Source: DYRB01 sp963709645
GTDB lineage: Bacteria > Pseudomonadota > Gammaproteobacteria > Chromatiales > Chromatiaceae
Direction of reading: 5' to 3'
DNA length: 64,000 nucleotides
NCBI GenBank assembly: GCA_963709645.1
Contig: CAVPXP010000007.1
Span: 1 to 64,000 of the forward strand
The position numbers and the translations under genes are program-made. The stretch's first letter is position 1, and every line of letters begins with the position of its first letter. Shown in pieces: positions 1-9,971 of this stretch. The notes under the pieces are model-generated. The model was not told the DNA's origin, made no database searches, and was given only the letters and a program-made list of their open reading frames with translations.

Positions 1-511
1 CCGGCGCCTGGATGACGAAACTTCCGCCCCTGGAATCGATGATTGCCTGTGGGTAGTCGGCTCGCAGGTCGGCGATCTCGCTGGCGAGACGTTGGTCATA
101 GATGGCCTGCTGGCGCTCCTCGAATCCCCGGGGGGACCCGACCGTCCAGTGAATGCTGAGGTCGGCGCGGACCTCGAAGGCGGTCCGTGGATAACGGTCC
201 CGGAGTTGGCCGACCGCCGCCTCGATCTGGCGGAAGGTCTCGGCGTCGGCCTCCCGTTGCAGCTCACTGGGGTCATACGCCTTGAAGCGCCCGCGTGCCT
301 GCCGAAGGGTCTTGCTCGGTATGGAGAAGGCCAGCCGGTGCGCCTTACCCTCCCGGTCCTCGATACGGTAGTCGAGGGTGACGGCGCCGGACCCCCGGGT
401 GAGCCCGAAGGCGGTCTGCCCGGGAGCCGCGAAGGTGGGCGGCGGGAGCAGAAGCGACAGGGCGAGTGCCATGGGCAGCAGCCTGCGCAGAGCCAAGGAA
501 CCAGGGCTCAA
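1..511 (-). CDS. Partial unknown exported protein (3' end beyond window)
   Basis: An open frame runs off the left edge. From the TTG at 511 it reads about 13 residues including RRLLP, then a hydrophobic run LALSLLL and a likely signal-peptidase site after TFAAP; an internal ATG at 472 is the alternative start, leaving a shorter leader. The mature part is charged and mixed alpha/beta in character (for example LDYRIEDREGKAHRLAF, then a Glu/Arg-rich helix-like stretch). I do not recognise a family. It follows amgK on the same strand, where murU is found in pseudomonads, but it is not a nucleotidyltransferase: there is no GxGxR N-terminal motif and a signal peptide is present. Export is inferred from the leader only. 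Confidence 0.55.
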   Translation of the reverse strand, partial: MSPGSLALRRLLPMALALSLLLPPPTFAAPGQTAFGLTRGSGAVTLDYRIEDREGKAHRLAFSIPSKTLRQARGRFKAYDPSELQREADAETFRQIEAAVGQLRDRYPRTAFEVRADLSIHWTVGSPRGFEERQQAIYDQRLASEIADLRADYPQAIIDSRGGSFVIQAP

Positions 512-830
512 ACCGACCGCCGGACGCGACCCGGCGCACGTACGCCACCCGGCGGACCCAGACGCGCAGATGTCAGCACCGTTGAATGGCGGCCTCGAAT
601 CAGAAGCTCGGCCCGTCATGGTCCAGTCCCAGGGGCGGATTGGGAGCGGGAGCTACGCAGAGACCTCACTTTGGTGCGGCTTACCATCAATTCGTCCCTA
701 TGGTCGCCCCGACGGCTGTTCCCGCCCCAGGCAACGGACACAGAGCACCCAGATGCAGGGGCAGATGGCGGACATCCGGTTCGTAGCCCCGCATCGAGAA
801 ACCCGCTCAAGAAGCCTGCGGCACGGGCAC
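512..830. other. Non-coding stretch, nothing recognised
   Basis: About 320 bases lie between amgK and the exported protein downstream of it. Frames here are short or are continuations of antisense frames of the neighbours. I see no convincing hairpin with a T-tract, no tRNA and no repeat. A promoter for the downstream minus-strand gene may lie here but none is clear. Confidence 0.4.
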
Positions 831-1811
<981 letters not shown>

Positions 1812-1984
1812 CGCATTACTCCCAAGTCTCGGTACCCCAGGCAGAGCCGGAGGCAGTGTCTCGCAACGAAGCCAAATTGCCGCGTCCGCCCGAATATGCG
1901 ATTTTACCCACTCTGCTCAGCCCAGGTTACCCCGCGTAACCGCCAGTGCCGGGCGCAATGTCGCACCCATAGACCAGCAGACCC

Positions 1985-4399
1985 GTGCCACCGCGCAGTT
2001 TCCTAGCAGCCGCTATCGCTCTCGCCCTTTCCGTATCCGTGACCGGCAGCCTCGCCCAAACGGCTGGGGCCACTGACGGCGCAGGGATGCGGACCGCCAC
2101 GGCTTCACCACAGGTGATCGAGCAGACATCCCAGCCCCCGCGTCCGCCCACGGACGAGGCCCAGGCAACCGATCCCATTCCCGCGCGGCCCATGTCCGCC
2201 GCAGAGACCGCCGCCGCCGAAGCCCGACTGCACCGCGACCTGACCTGGGACTATTGCGGCCCCCGTCCGGCGGCTCTTGGACCCCCAGCTGCGCCTCCGG
2301 CCCCTGGCGACCAGGAACCGATCCAAATCGCCGCGGACGCGGCTGAATACGACCAAGCCGCAGAGTTGGCCCTATTGCGCGGCGACGTGGAGATCCGCCG
2401 GGCCGGCCAGATCATCGAGAGCCAGGAAGCGACCTACAACCAATCCACCGCCGAGGCCATCGCCACCGGCGGGACCTTCCTCGAACAGCCTGGCCTGCGC
2501 GTCGCGGGCTCCCGGGCCCAATACAATCTTGGGACCGATCAGGGCAGCATCTGGAACGCCCACTATCGGCTAACGGGGCCGAGTAATGCCCACGGATATG
2601 CCGATCAGGCCGTGATCTTTTCCCGCGATCTGGCGCGCTTCGACCACATCACCTACACCACCTGCCCCCCGACATCCAATGCGTGGGCCCTAAGGGCAAC
2701 CAAACTGGACATCGACCGGACCACAGGACGGGGAACGGCGCGTAACGCGACCCTGCGGGTCCGGGATGTCCCGGTGCTGTACACGCCTTACTTCAGCTTC
2801 CCCATCGATGACCGCCGCAAGAGCGGGTTCTTAGTCCCCTCCGCCGGGGTTTCCGGCAGCAATGGATTGGACCTCACCATCCCCTACTACTTCAATATCG
2901 CGCCCAACCTGGATGCCACCCTGACTCCACGCATCATGAGCAAGCGCGGACTCATGTTGGGCGGTGAGATGCGTTTCCTCACCGGATCACAGCGCGGGGC
3001 GCTCGAGGGCCAGATCATCCCCCACGATTCCCAGTCCGAGGGGGATGCCACGCGTTGGGCCTTTCACGCAGACCAGTTTGGCCAGCTGAGCCCACAATGG
3101 TCGACGGCCGTCAATTACAACGCCGTGTCAGACGCCCAATACCTTGGGGACTTTGGCAATCGTCTTGAAACCACCAGCGTGCGTAACCTCGAACAACGCG
3201 GCGACCTGACCTATGCCGGGAACGGCTGGTCACTGCTGTCCAGGGTGCAGCAGTTCCAGACCGTGGACGACACCATCCCGGCGAGCGACCGACCCTACGG
3301 CAGGCTGCCCCAATTCCTGTTGAATGTCTCACCATGGAGCGCTGCCAACGGGGCGCAAGCAGGCGCAGACGCGGAGTACGACTACTTCGACCACAGCGCC
3401 AAGGTCCATGGCCAGCGCTTCGCCGTGGCCCCCTGGCTGAGTTGGCCACTGCGCCGCCCCTATGGGCACCTGATCCCCCGAGCCAAGCTGCGCGCCGCCG
3501 CTTACTCCCTGCTGGACCAGACCGAGGGACTGTCTAGCGACCCTGCCTACGCCATTCCGACCGCGAGCATTGATGGCAAGCTGATCTTCGATCGCTCGCT
3601 CAACTGGTTCGGCAAACCCTCGCTCCAGACCCTGGAGCCGCGGGCCTTCTACCTCTACACGCCCTATCAGGACCAGTCCGATGCCCCGACCTTCGATACC
3701 ACCGCACTGGACTTCAGCTTCGCCAGCCTGTTTCGCGACAACCGCTTCACTGGGCGCGACCGTATCGGGGATGCGAACCAATTGACCCTGGGGCTCACCT
3801 CCCGCACCCTGGACGAGGGTGGGGGCCGCGAGCTATTCAGTGTGAGTATCGGTCAGGTCCTCTTCTTCGAGGACCGCCAGGTGCAGATATCGAGCCCGAC
3901 CCAGGATAGCCAGACGTCGTCCATCGCCGGGGAGGTAGCCGCCCGCTTGCTGACCAACTGGAGCGGGAGAGCCAGCTTTCAGTTCAACCCCAATGCCGAC
4001 TCCGACCCCTGGGAGAGGCGTGTACTGCAGCTTCATTACGAGACACCGGATGCACGCCTGTTGAACCTCGCTTACCGGTATAATCTCGGCACCAGTGTCC
4101 AGGACCGTTACGAGGACACCGATCTGACTTTCCGCCTCCCGATTGGTCGGCGCGTGGAGTTGGTCGGCCGCTGGCTTTACTCCCTGTTGTACGATGAGAC
4201 CAGCGACGCCTTCGCCGGGATCGAGTTCGGCCAATGCTGCTGGCGCATGCGGCTGCTTGCCCGCAACTACAGGAACAGCGCCACCGGCAATAGCAACACC
4301 TCGATCATGCTCCAGGTGGAGCTCGCCGGGCTCGGTAAGTTTGGGCAATCGATCGACAAATTCCTGGAGAGCGGGATTTATGGCTACCACACGGATTGA
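1985..4399 (+). CDS. lptD: LPS-assembly outer-membrane protein LptD
   Basis: 804 residues, close to the E. coli length of 784. It is the outer-membrane barrel that, with LptE, inserts lipopolysaccharide into the outer leaflet. The N-terminus has a signal peptide ending near GSLAQ. An OstA/LptA-type beta-jellyroll starts near residue 110 (PIQIAADAAEYDQ...), and the long C-terminal barrel follows. The four cysteines expected for the disulfide switch are present: Cys91, Cys227 and the adjacent pair 751-752 (FGQCCWRM). The chosen start is GTG at 1985, which gives a complete leader. Its partner lptE lies about 11 kb away in the leuS operon. The stop overlaps the surA start, so the two are translationally linked. 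Confidence 0.95.
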   Translation: MPPRSFLAAAIALALSVSVTGSLAQTAGATDGAGMRTATASPQVIEQTSQPPRPPTDEAQATDPIPARPMSAAETAAAEARLHRDLTWDYCGPRPAALGPPAAPPAPGDQEPIQIAADAAEYDQAAELALLRGDVEIRRAGQIIESQEATYNQSTAEAIATGGTFLEQPGLRVAGSRAQYNLGTDQGSIWNAHYRLTGPSNAHGYADQAVIFSRDLARFDHITYTTCPPTSNAWALRATKLDIDRTTGRGTARNATLRVRDVPVLYTPYFSFPIDDRRKSGFLVPSAGVSGSNGLDLTIPYYFNIAPNLDATLTPRIMSKRGLMLGGEMRFLTGSQRGALEGQIIPHDSQSEGDATRWAFHADQFGQLSPQWSTAVNYNAVSDAQYLGDFGNRLETTSVRNLEQRGDLTYAGNGWSLLSRVQQFQTVDDTIPASDRPYGRLPQFLLNVSPWSAANGAQAGADAEYDYFDHSAKVHGQRFAVAPWLSWPLRRPYGHLIPRAKLRAAAYSLLDQTEGLSSDPAYAIPTASIDGKLIFDRSLNWFGKPSLQTLEPRAFYLYTPYQDQSDAPTFDTTALDFSFASLFRDNRFTGRDRIGDANQLTLGLTSRTLDEGGGRELFSVSIGQVLFFEDRQVQISSPTQDSQTSSIAGEVAARLLTNWSGRASFQFNPNADSDPWERRVLQLHYETPDARLLNLAYRYNLGTSVQDRYEDTDLTFRLPIGRRVELVGRWLYSLLYDETSDAFAGIEFGQCCWRMRLLARNYRNSATGNSNTSIMLQVELAGLGKFGQSIDKFLESGIYGYHTD

Positions 4400-5720
4400 C
4401 AGGCCCCTGTGGCCGCGGAAGCTGGCCCTCGCGACGATCCTGCTCGCCCTGGTTGCCTCCGCACCTTTGCGGTCGGCCACCGCAGCGGGGGTCGAAGAGC
4501 TCAACGCCATTGTCGCTGTGGTCAACGACGACGTCATCGTCAACAGCGAGCTTCAGCGCGAGGTCGCAAAAATCATCCCGGAACTTCAGGCCCGCGGCAC
4601 ACCGATACCTCCGGACAAGGTCCTGAACAAGCAGGTCCTGGACCGCGTCATCTCCAAACGGTTACAGGCCCAGCGTGCCAAGCAGCTGGGTATCAAAGTA
4701 GACGACGCCACCCTCACCCAAACCATGGCCAGCATCGCCAGCCGCAACAACCTCAGCTTGGAGGAACTGCGGGCGACTCTGGAGAATGGCGGGGTGCGCT
4801 TCGAGGACTTCCGGGAAGATACCCGCGCCCAGATGATCGACGCCCAATTGCAGCGCCAGGAGGTCCTCACCACCATCACGGTGACGGAGCCGGAGGTCGA
4901 CCGCTTTCTTGAAAAGGAGTCGGGGCGGTTGGTCGAACGTACCGACGTCCGCCTTCAGCACATCCTCGTTGCCTTCCCTGAGGGCGCCTCCTCTGATCAA
5001 ATCCAGAAGGCCCAGGCCAAAGCTACGGGGCTGGTCCGGCAGCTCCGCAGTGGCGCCGATTTCGCGAAGCTGGCCGTCGCCAACTCGGACGGTCAGCAGG
5101 CCCTCGAAGGAGGGGATCTGGGCTGGTTCAAGATTGCCGAGGTCCCCAGCTTGGTGTCGGAGTCGGCCCGCAACCTGGGGAAGGGCGAGGTCAGCGACCC
5201 ACTGCGCAGCCAAGGCGGCTTCCATATCGTCAAGGTGTCCGACATCAAGGGTACCGAGAGCGAGGCCGTCACCCAGACCCACGCCCGCCACATTCTGATA
5301 CGCACCAACGAGATCCTCTCGGATGACGATGCCAAGACCAGGCTTGCGCAATTGCGCCTGCGTATTGTCGGCGGCGACGACTTCGCGACCCTTGCTCGCT
5401 CGCACTCCGACGATACCGGGTCCGCGCTCAAGGGCGGCGATTTAGGCTGGGTCAACCCGGGAGATACGGTCCCCGACTTCGAGCAAGCCATGAGTGGCCT
5501 GGCACCCAACGAGATCAGCGCACCCTTCAAGACCTCCTTCGGTTGGCATATCGTCCAGGTGATCGAGCGTCGGCAGGCCGACACCACTGCCGACGTGATG
5601 CGTCAAAAGGCCAAGGAAGCGATCCGCCAGCGCAAGGCCCGGGAGGCCACCGAACTGTGGGTACGGCGACTCCGCGACGAAGCCTACGTGGAAATCCGGC
5701 TCGATCCAGAGACTGACTAA
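4380..5720 (+). CDS. surA: Periplasmic chaperone and peptidyl-prolyl isomerase SurA
   Basis: 446 residues. SurA escorts unfolded outer-membrane proteins, LptD among them, across the periplasm to the Bam complex. A signal peptide (ALATILLALVASAPL) is followed by the N-terminal chaperone domain (NAIVAVVNDDVIVNSELQ) and two parvulin domains, beginning near LQHILVAFPEG and near ARHILIRTNEI. Start is ATG at 4380, inside the last 20 bases of lptD; reading further upstream would only translate lptD out of frame. E. coli SurA has 428 residues. Eight bases separate its stop from pdxA, so lptD-surA-pdxA is probably one transcript. Confidence 0.95.
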   Translation: MATTRIDRPLWPRKLALATILLALVASAPLRSATAAGVEELNAIVAVVNDDVIVNSELQREVAKIIPELQARGTPIPPDKVLNKQVLDRVISKRLQAQRAKQLGIKVDDATLTQTMASIASRNNLSLEELRATLENGGVRFEDFREDTRAQMIDAQLQRQEVLTTITVTEPEVDRFLEKESGRLVERTDVRLQHILVAFPEGASSDQIQKAQAKATGLVRQLRSGADFAKLAVANSDGQQALEGGDLGWFKIAEVPSLVSESARNLGKGEVSDPLRSQGGFHIVKVSDIKGTESEAVTQTHARHILIRTNEILSDDDAKTRLAQLRLRIVGGDDFATLARSHSDDTGSALKGGDLGWVNPGDTVPDFEQAMSGLAPNEISAPFKTSFGWHIVQVIERRQADTTADVMRQKAKEAIRQRKAREATELWVRRLRDEAYVEIRLDPETD

Positions 5721-5727
5721 CCCCAAG

Positions 5728-6723
5728 GTGGGCAAAGGCACTGTCACCCGCCTCGCCATCACCCCAGGCGAGCCGGCAGGCATAGGACCAGACCTGTGCG
5801 TGCGCATTGCCCAGCGCGACTGGGAGACTGAGCTGATCGCGGTCGCGGACCCGACCTTGCTGGCGGCCCGGGCTAAGGCCCTTGGGCTACCCCTGAAACT
5901 GACCGATTGGAATCCCGCGACCGCGCCGACCCCCCACCGAGCCGGCACCACCAAGGTGTGGCCAACCACCCTATCGGTTCCAGCGCAGCCAGGTCTCCTA
6001 AACCCCGCTAATGCCGGCTATGTCGCCGGAACCCTGAAGGCCGCCTGCGACGGCTGCCTCAAGGGGCTCTTCGACGCCATGGTCACGGGCCCAGTCCACA
6101 AGGGTCTCATGAATGACGCGGGCCTGCCCTTCTCTGGACACACTGAGTTCTTGGCGGAGCGCTGCCGAGCAGACCCGGTCATGATGTTGGTTGCACCGGG
6201 GTTGCGCGTCGCCTTGGCGACCACTCACCTGCCACTATCCGCGGTCAGCCGGGCAATCACCCCGGAGGTCCTGACCCAAGTCCTGCGCACCCTGGACCGC
6301 GACCTAAGGACCCGTTTCGGGATTGGCCACCCGCGCATCCTCGTGTGCGGACTGAACCCCCACGCAGGGGAGGGTGGGCATCTTGGACGGGAGGAAGTCG
6401 AGGTCATTGAGCCGACACTGGCCACACTCCGCGCCGCAGGCATGGACCTCACCGGGCCGCTCCCGGCGGACACCGCCTTCGTCCCGCCGAGGCTGGCCAA
6501 GGCGGATGTGGTCCTAGCCATGTACCACGACCAGGGGCTGCCTGTGCTCAAACATCTGGGGTTCGGGCAGGCCGTCAATGTCACCCTGGGGCTGCCCATC
6601 ATCCGGACCTCGGTGGATCACGGCACGGCCCTGGAACTGGCAGGAACGGGATTTGGCGATACAGGCAGCCTGGAGGCCGCCATCGCCTGTGCGGAGGACA
6701 TGGTCCGATACGCCCGCCTCTGA
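5728..6723 (+). CDS. pdxA: 4-hydroxythreonine-4-phosphate dehydrogenase PdxA
   Basis: 331 residues, standard for the family. PdxA oxidises 4-phosphohydroxy-L-threonine with NAD+ in DXP-dependent pyridoxal phosphate synthesis. Visible signatures are ITPGEPAGIGPD at the N-terminus, TGPVHKGLMNDAG, the metal-ligand regions around GHTEFLA and AMYHDQGLPVLKH, and RTSVDHGTA near the C-terminus. Start is GTG at 5728, 7 bases after the surA stop. In most gammaproteobacteria rsmA (ksgA) follows directly; here the next gene is a convergent oxidoreductase. A perfect 12-base GC palindrome at 6731-6742 lies in the short convergent gap and may help terminate transcription, though no T-tract follows it. Confidence 0.95.
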   Translation: MGKGTVTRLAITPGEPAGIGPDLCVRIAQRDWETELIAVADPTLLAARAKALGLPLKLTDWNPATAPTPHRAGTTKVWPTTLSVPAQPGLLNPANAGYVAGTLKAACDGCLKGLFDAMVTGPVHKGLMNDAGLPFSGHTEFLAERCRADPVMMLVAPGLRVALATTHLPLSAVSRAITPEVLTQVLRTLDRDLRTRFGIGHPRILVCGLNPHAGEGGHLGREEVEVIEPTLATLRAAGMDLTGPLPADTAFVPPRLAKADVVLAMYHDQGLPVLKHLGFGQAVNVTLGLPIIRTSVDHGTALELAGTGFGDTGSLEAAIACAEDMVRYARL

Positions 6724-6759
6724 TGCCCTCGCCCGGCCGGGCCGGTGTGTCCCGCTTGA

Positions 6760-7695
6760 CTAGGCGTGGATCTTGCCACGCACCTGAAGCGCGACATCCA
6801 GGGCCTTGAGCCCGACGCGGCCATCGACGATTGGCCGATTCCCCGTGCGCACGCACGCAACGAAGCTCTCGATCTCGCGATCCAATGGCTTGACGGGCTC
6901 CACCTGGATGCGCTGCCGCACGATCTCCGGTCGCTCCGCACCAGGCACAGGCCGCGGTTCAGCGATGTCGATGGTCTGATCGATAAAGTCCAACGAAAGG
7001 TACATCCCGGGCTGGAAGACGCGGATACGCCGCATCTTCTTGTCCGACACGCGACTCGCAACCACGTTGGCAACGGCACCATTGGAGAACTCGAGCTGGG
7101 CCGCGGCAATGTCGACATGCCCGGTGAGGACGGGGGAGCCAAGGGCGGAGATGTGGCTGATTTCCGAACCGACCAGGGACAGGATGATGTCGATGTCGTG
7201 GATCATCAGGTCGGAGACCACGTCCACGTCCGTGGCTCGCTCGACAAAGCCGCCCATGCGTTGCGCCTCGATGTAGCGCGGCTCCGTGATGCGCTCTGCC
7301 AGAGCCATGACCCCGGCATTGAATCGCTCGACATGACCGATCTGAAGGATGGAGCCTGAGGCTTCAGCCAGGCGTACGATCTCGCCCCCCTCCGCCACCG
7401 TCGCCGCAATGGGCTTCTCGAGCAGCATGTGGACGCTGCGGCGCAGCAGTGGGGCTGCGACCTCGAGGTGCGCCGTAGTGGGCACAACCACACTCACCGC
7501 GTTCACAACGGAGGCGAGTTGCTCTGCGTCCGCGAACACCGGACAGCCGGCCTCCGCGGCAACCTCGCGGGCGCGATGCGGGTCGGCATCCACAACACCG
7601 ACCAATTCAACATCCGCCATGCGCGAGTAGATCAGCGCATGGAACCGCCCGAGATACCCGACCCCAATGACGCCCACGCGCACCTTGTCCACCAT
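6760..7695 (-). CDS. Gfo/Idh/MocA-family NAD(P)-dependent oxidoreductase
   Basis: 311 residues from ATG 7695, which begins directly with a Rossmann beta strand (VRVGVIGVGYLGRFHA); longer upstream readings add only low-complexity residues. The EKPIAATVAEG segment carries the family Lys-Pro pair and QIGHVERFNAGV lies near the active site. Members oxidise or reduce sugar hydroxyls, often on UDP-sugars. The GHVERFN stretch resembles UDP-GlcNAc 3-dehydrogenases such as GnnA, which act in 2,3-diamino sugar (lipid A) synthesis, but no partner aminotransferase is next to it, so the substrate is open. It lies convergent to pdxA and occupies the place where rsmA normally sits. A G-rich ribosome-binding region precedes the ATG. 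Confidence 0.8.
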   Translation of the reverse strand: MVDKVRVGVIGVGYLGRFHALIYSRMADVELVGVVDADPHRAREVAAEAGCPVFADAEQLASVVNAVSVVVPTTAHLEVAAPLLRRSVHMLLEKPIAATVAEGGEIVRLAEASGSILQIGHVERFNAGVMALAERITEPRYIEAQRMGGFVERATDVDVVSDLMIHDIDIILSLVGSEISHISALGSPVLTGHVDIAAAQLEFSNGAVANVVASRVSDKKMRRIRVFQPGMYLSLDFIDQTIDIAEPRPVPGAERPEIVRQRIQVEPVKPLDREIESFVACVRTGNRPIVDGRVGLKALDVALQVRGKIHA

Positions 7696-7954
7696 CGCGC
7701 TACCCCCCAGAAAACACGGCACGGTGACCTGCGCGATCACCCTTGCCCGGAAGCGAGACCGGGGCAACCTGGCTCGCGGCTCGACCAACCAATCTAAAGA
7801 TACCGGAACAGGATCCCCTCGACGAGGCGATCAACCCGCCGCACGGCGCCAGCGTCCACGCATTGGTGAGGATGGAGGGTACGGGGGAGCCGGCCGCTTG
7901 GCGACCAGCGGGAGGAACAAACCGCGCAGTACAGACCCGCGCGCTACCTGCGAA

Positions 7955-8122
7955 TCAACCGCCGGAGCGCGGTCCCGAGGGAGCCTGCTTCGCAATCGGC
8001 ACGGCACTGGCACCGTAGTAGACATTGATCTGGTATGCCAAGGTGACCGACATCCCCAAGGCCACAACGACCAGCAACGCGGAGAACAAATCGGGCTTGC
8101 GACGGCTGCTCTTGAGTGTCAT
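7955..8122 (-). CDS. Small single-pass membrane protein, unknown
   Basis: A 55-residue frame starting at ATG 8122: a short basic N-terminus (MTLKSSRRKPD), one clear transmembrane helix (LFSALLVVVALGMSVTLAY) and a polar tail ending in SGPRSGG. The basic residues before the helix predict an N-terminus in the cytoplasm. Its ribosome-binding site is weak. A longer reading from 8221 exists but adds sequence without any membrane-protein character. It is upstream of the Gfo/Idh/MocA gene on the same strand, 259 bases apart, and both lie in the gap where rsmA is missing. No function can be assigned; the call rests on the topology and position. Confidence 0.5.
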   Translation of the reverse strand: MTLKSSRRKPDLFSALLVVVALGMSVTLAYQINVYYGASAVPIAKQAPSGPRSGG

Positions 8123-8432
8123 GGACGTACAGGCAGTAGATTCTAGTAATATTGCAGGTCCCGAGCCCAATACCCTGATTAGATAGCAGGGAACCGCGCC
8201 ATCCGGGAACCCCTCCCCCAACCCGGTAACACAAGCACATTATCCCCATTTCGTGCCAGTTTGTCTGCCCTACCGCACGATAATGCAAGCCCGTACACAG
8301 AGATCGGCGCGGGCGCCCAGATCCGTCCTGACGCGCCCAGGTACTGCGATTGCCAATATAGTCGGCCGTACTTGCGTTGCCTTTTCGGTTTGCGCCCCTT
8401 ACCCTCTCGCGGAGATTATCGAGGGATCCCAG
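8123..8432. other. Divergent intergenic region before apaG
   Basis: About 310 bases separate the small membrane protein from apaG. The region is locally AT-richer (around 8140-8290) and must hold promoters for both directions, but no -35/-10 pair stands out enough to call. A GAGG ribosome-binding element lies at about 8421-8424, just before apaG. Confidence 0.35.
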
Positions 8433-8822
8433 ATGAAGACCGAAGACAATCAGCGTTACCGAATCAAGGTCAGCGTTCGCAGCGATTACCTGCCAGAGCA
8501 GTCCCACACGACGGAGCACCGGTACGCCTTTTCCTATACCGTGACCATCGAGAATCTGGGAACCGAGCCCGCACAGCTCCTAGACCGCCACTGGGTAATT
8601 ACGGATACCGACGGCAAGGTACAGGAAGTCCGCGGAGAGGGTGTAGTCGGCGAGAAGCCCCATCTGAAACCGGGGCAGAGCTTTCGCTACACGAGCGGAA
8701 CTCTATTGGAGACCCCGGTGGGCAGCATGCACGGGAGCTACGGCATGATCTCCGACGATGGCACTCGCTTCGAGGCAGAGATCCCGCCATTCTCATTGGC
8801 TATGCCGAAGACTCTGCATTAG
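8433..8822 (+). CDS. apaG: ApaG/CorD family protein
   Basis: 129 residues, matching the usual 125. The protein is a fibronectin-III-like beta sandwich of unclear molecular function that is co-transcribed with apaH across Proteobacteria. Typical stretches are YAFSYTVTIENLG, RHWVITDTDGKVQEVRGEGVVGE (cited in part) and GTLLETPVGSMHGSYGM. Start is ATG 8433 with a GAGG element about 8 bases upstream; the 60 codons open upstream show no family similarity. ApaH follows after 17 bases. Confidence 0.93.
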   Translation: MKTEDNQRYRIKVSVRSDYLPEQSHTTEHRYAFSYTVTIENLGTEPAQLLDRHWVITDTDGKVQEVRGEGVVGEKPHLKPGQSFRYTSGTLLETPVGSMHGSYGMISDDGTRFEAEIPPFSLAMPKTLH

Positions 8823-8839
8823 GTGCTGCGGCCGCGCCT

Positions 8840-9688
8840 ATGGCGACATACGCGATCGGTGATGTCCAGGGCTGCTACGACTCCCTGCGCTATCTGCTGG
8901 ACCGGATCCGCTTCGACCCAAGCAACGACGAACTCTGGTTCGTCGGCGACCTAGTCAATCGCGGCCCCGACTCCCTGTCCGTCCTGCGGTTCATCCGGTC
9001 CCTGGGCGACCAGACCGTCGTCGTACTCGGCAACCACGACTTGCACCTGCTGGCCCGCGCCGAGGGCCAGACGCGAAACGCCAAGAAGGACAACCTCGAC
9101 GACATCCTGACCGCCCCGGACCGCGATGACCTGCTGACCTGGCTGCGCCACCGCCCCTTGATGCACCACGACGCGGACAAGTGCTTCGCCATGGTCCACG
9201 CCGGGCTCCCACCCCAGTGGGACCTCCCCCTGGCCCTAGCCTGCGCCCGCGAGATCGAGGACGCACTGCGCGGTCCCGACTACCGGGACTTCCTCTCTGC
9301 CATGTACGGCGATGAGCCGGCCATCTGGTCGCCTGACCTGGCCGGCATGGAACGTCTGAGGTTCATCACCAACTGTCTGACGCGCATGCGCTATTGCGAC
9401 CCTCTTGGCCGCCTCGATCTTTCCGCCAAGGGGCACCCCGCGACCCAGCCGATCACAGCCTTGCCCTGGTTCCGGGTCCCCTGGCGTGCTACCAGGGGCG
9501 AGCGCATGGTGTTCGGGCATTGGTCCACCCTGAAGTGGCTCGCCGAGGACAACGTCTGGTCCCTGGATACCGGCTGCCTTTGGGGCGGACACCTGACCGC
9601 GATCCGCATCCGCAGGAAGAAGGAGGTCAAGCGGTTCGAGGTCGAGTGCCCCACCTACCGAAAGCCTAAGGGGCCGTCGTCGTCCTGA
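8840..9688 (+). CDS. apaH: Bis(5'-nucleosyl)-tetraphosphatase, symmetrical (ApaH)
   Basis: 282 residues versus 280 in E. coli. ApaH hydrolyses Ap4A to two ADP and can remove Np4-type caps from RNA. The metallophosphoesterase motifs are all present in order: GDVQGC near the N-terminus, GDLVNRGPDS, GNHDLHLL, and VHAGLPPQW, with GHWSTL near the C-terminus. Start is ATG 8840; the frame stays open far upstream because of base composition, but that part overlaps apaG in another frame. It ends 18 bases before the MITE-like element that separates it from convergent folA. Confidence 0.95.
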   Translation: MATYAIGDVQGCYDSLRYLLDRIRFDPSNDELWFVGDLVNRGPDSLSVLRFIRSLGDQTVVVLGNHDLHLLARAEGQTRNAKKDNLDDILTAPDRDDLLTWLRHRPLMHHDADKCFAMVHAGLPPQWDLPLALACAREIEDALRGPDYRDFLSAMYGDEPAIWSPDLAGMERLRFITNCLTRMRYCDPLGRLDLSAKGHPATQPITALPWFRVPWRATRGERMVFGHWSTLKWLAEDNVWSLDTGCLWGGHLTAIRIRRKKEVKRFEVECPTYRKPKGPSSS

Positions 9689-9706
9689 GCGCCGGTCGGC
9701 TGCCTG

Positions 9707-9971
9707 GGAGCCTGTCGGACTCAGGATGAATCTACTGCGCAAGCGGGAGAACGGCCCATTTTGCCCCCGGTTTTCGTTACATAGAGCCCACTATACCGCT
9801 CAGTTTTAAGTTTTAAGTTTTCAGGGTGAAGAAAAGACCGTAGAAACAGAGCTCTTCATCCCTCCGAAGACTGAAAATCTCCAAAGATCGGTGTATGCGC
9901 CTCAAAGCCGGAACAAAATGGTCTCGCTCTCCCACTCCCTCGCGAAGATCCCCCTTAGTCCGATAGGCTCC
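9707..9971. mobile_element. MITE-like non-autonomous element with terminal inverted repeats
   Basis: The 15 bases at 9707-9721 match the reverse complement of 9957-9971 with one mismatch (GGAGCCTGTCGGACT against GGAGCCTATCGGACT). The similarity continues inward, imperfectly, for about 60 bases on each side, up to a shared CCATTTTG block. The 265-base unit carries no gene. Its centre is much more AT-rich than the surroundings and includes the short direct repeat TTTTAAG at about 9803-9820. It fills the gap between convergent apaH and folA, and its right end abuts the folA stop codon. Long terminal inverted repeats with no transposase describe a MITE. A target-site duplication is not obvious, and I cannot name the parent IS family. 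Confidence 0.7.

Noticed and set aside
512..830. Searched for a decayed murU between amgK and the exported protein
   Set aside because: No nucleotidyltransferase motif in any frame of this stretch.
8123..8432. Longer readings of the small membrane protein and of apaG
   Set aside because: The added N-terminal residues have no membrane or ApaG character, and the chosen internal starts give normal proteins.
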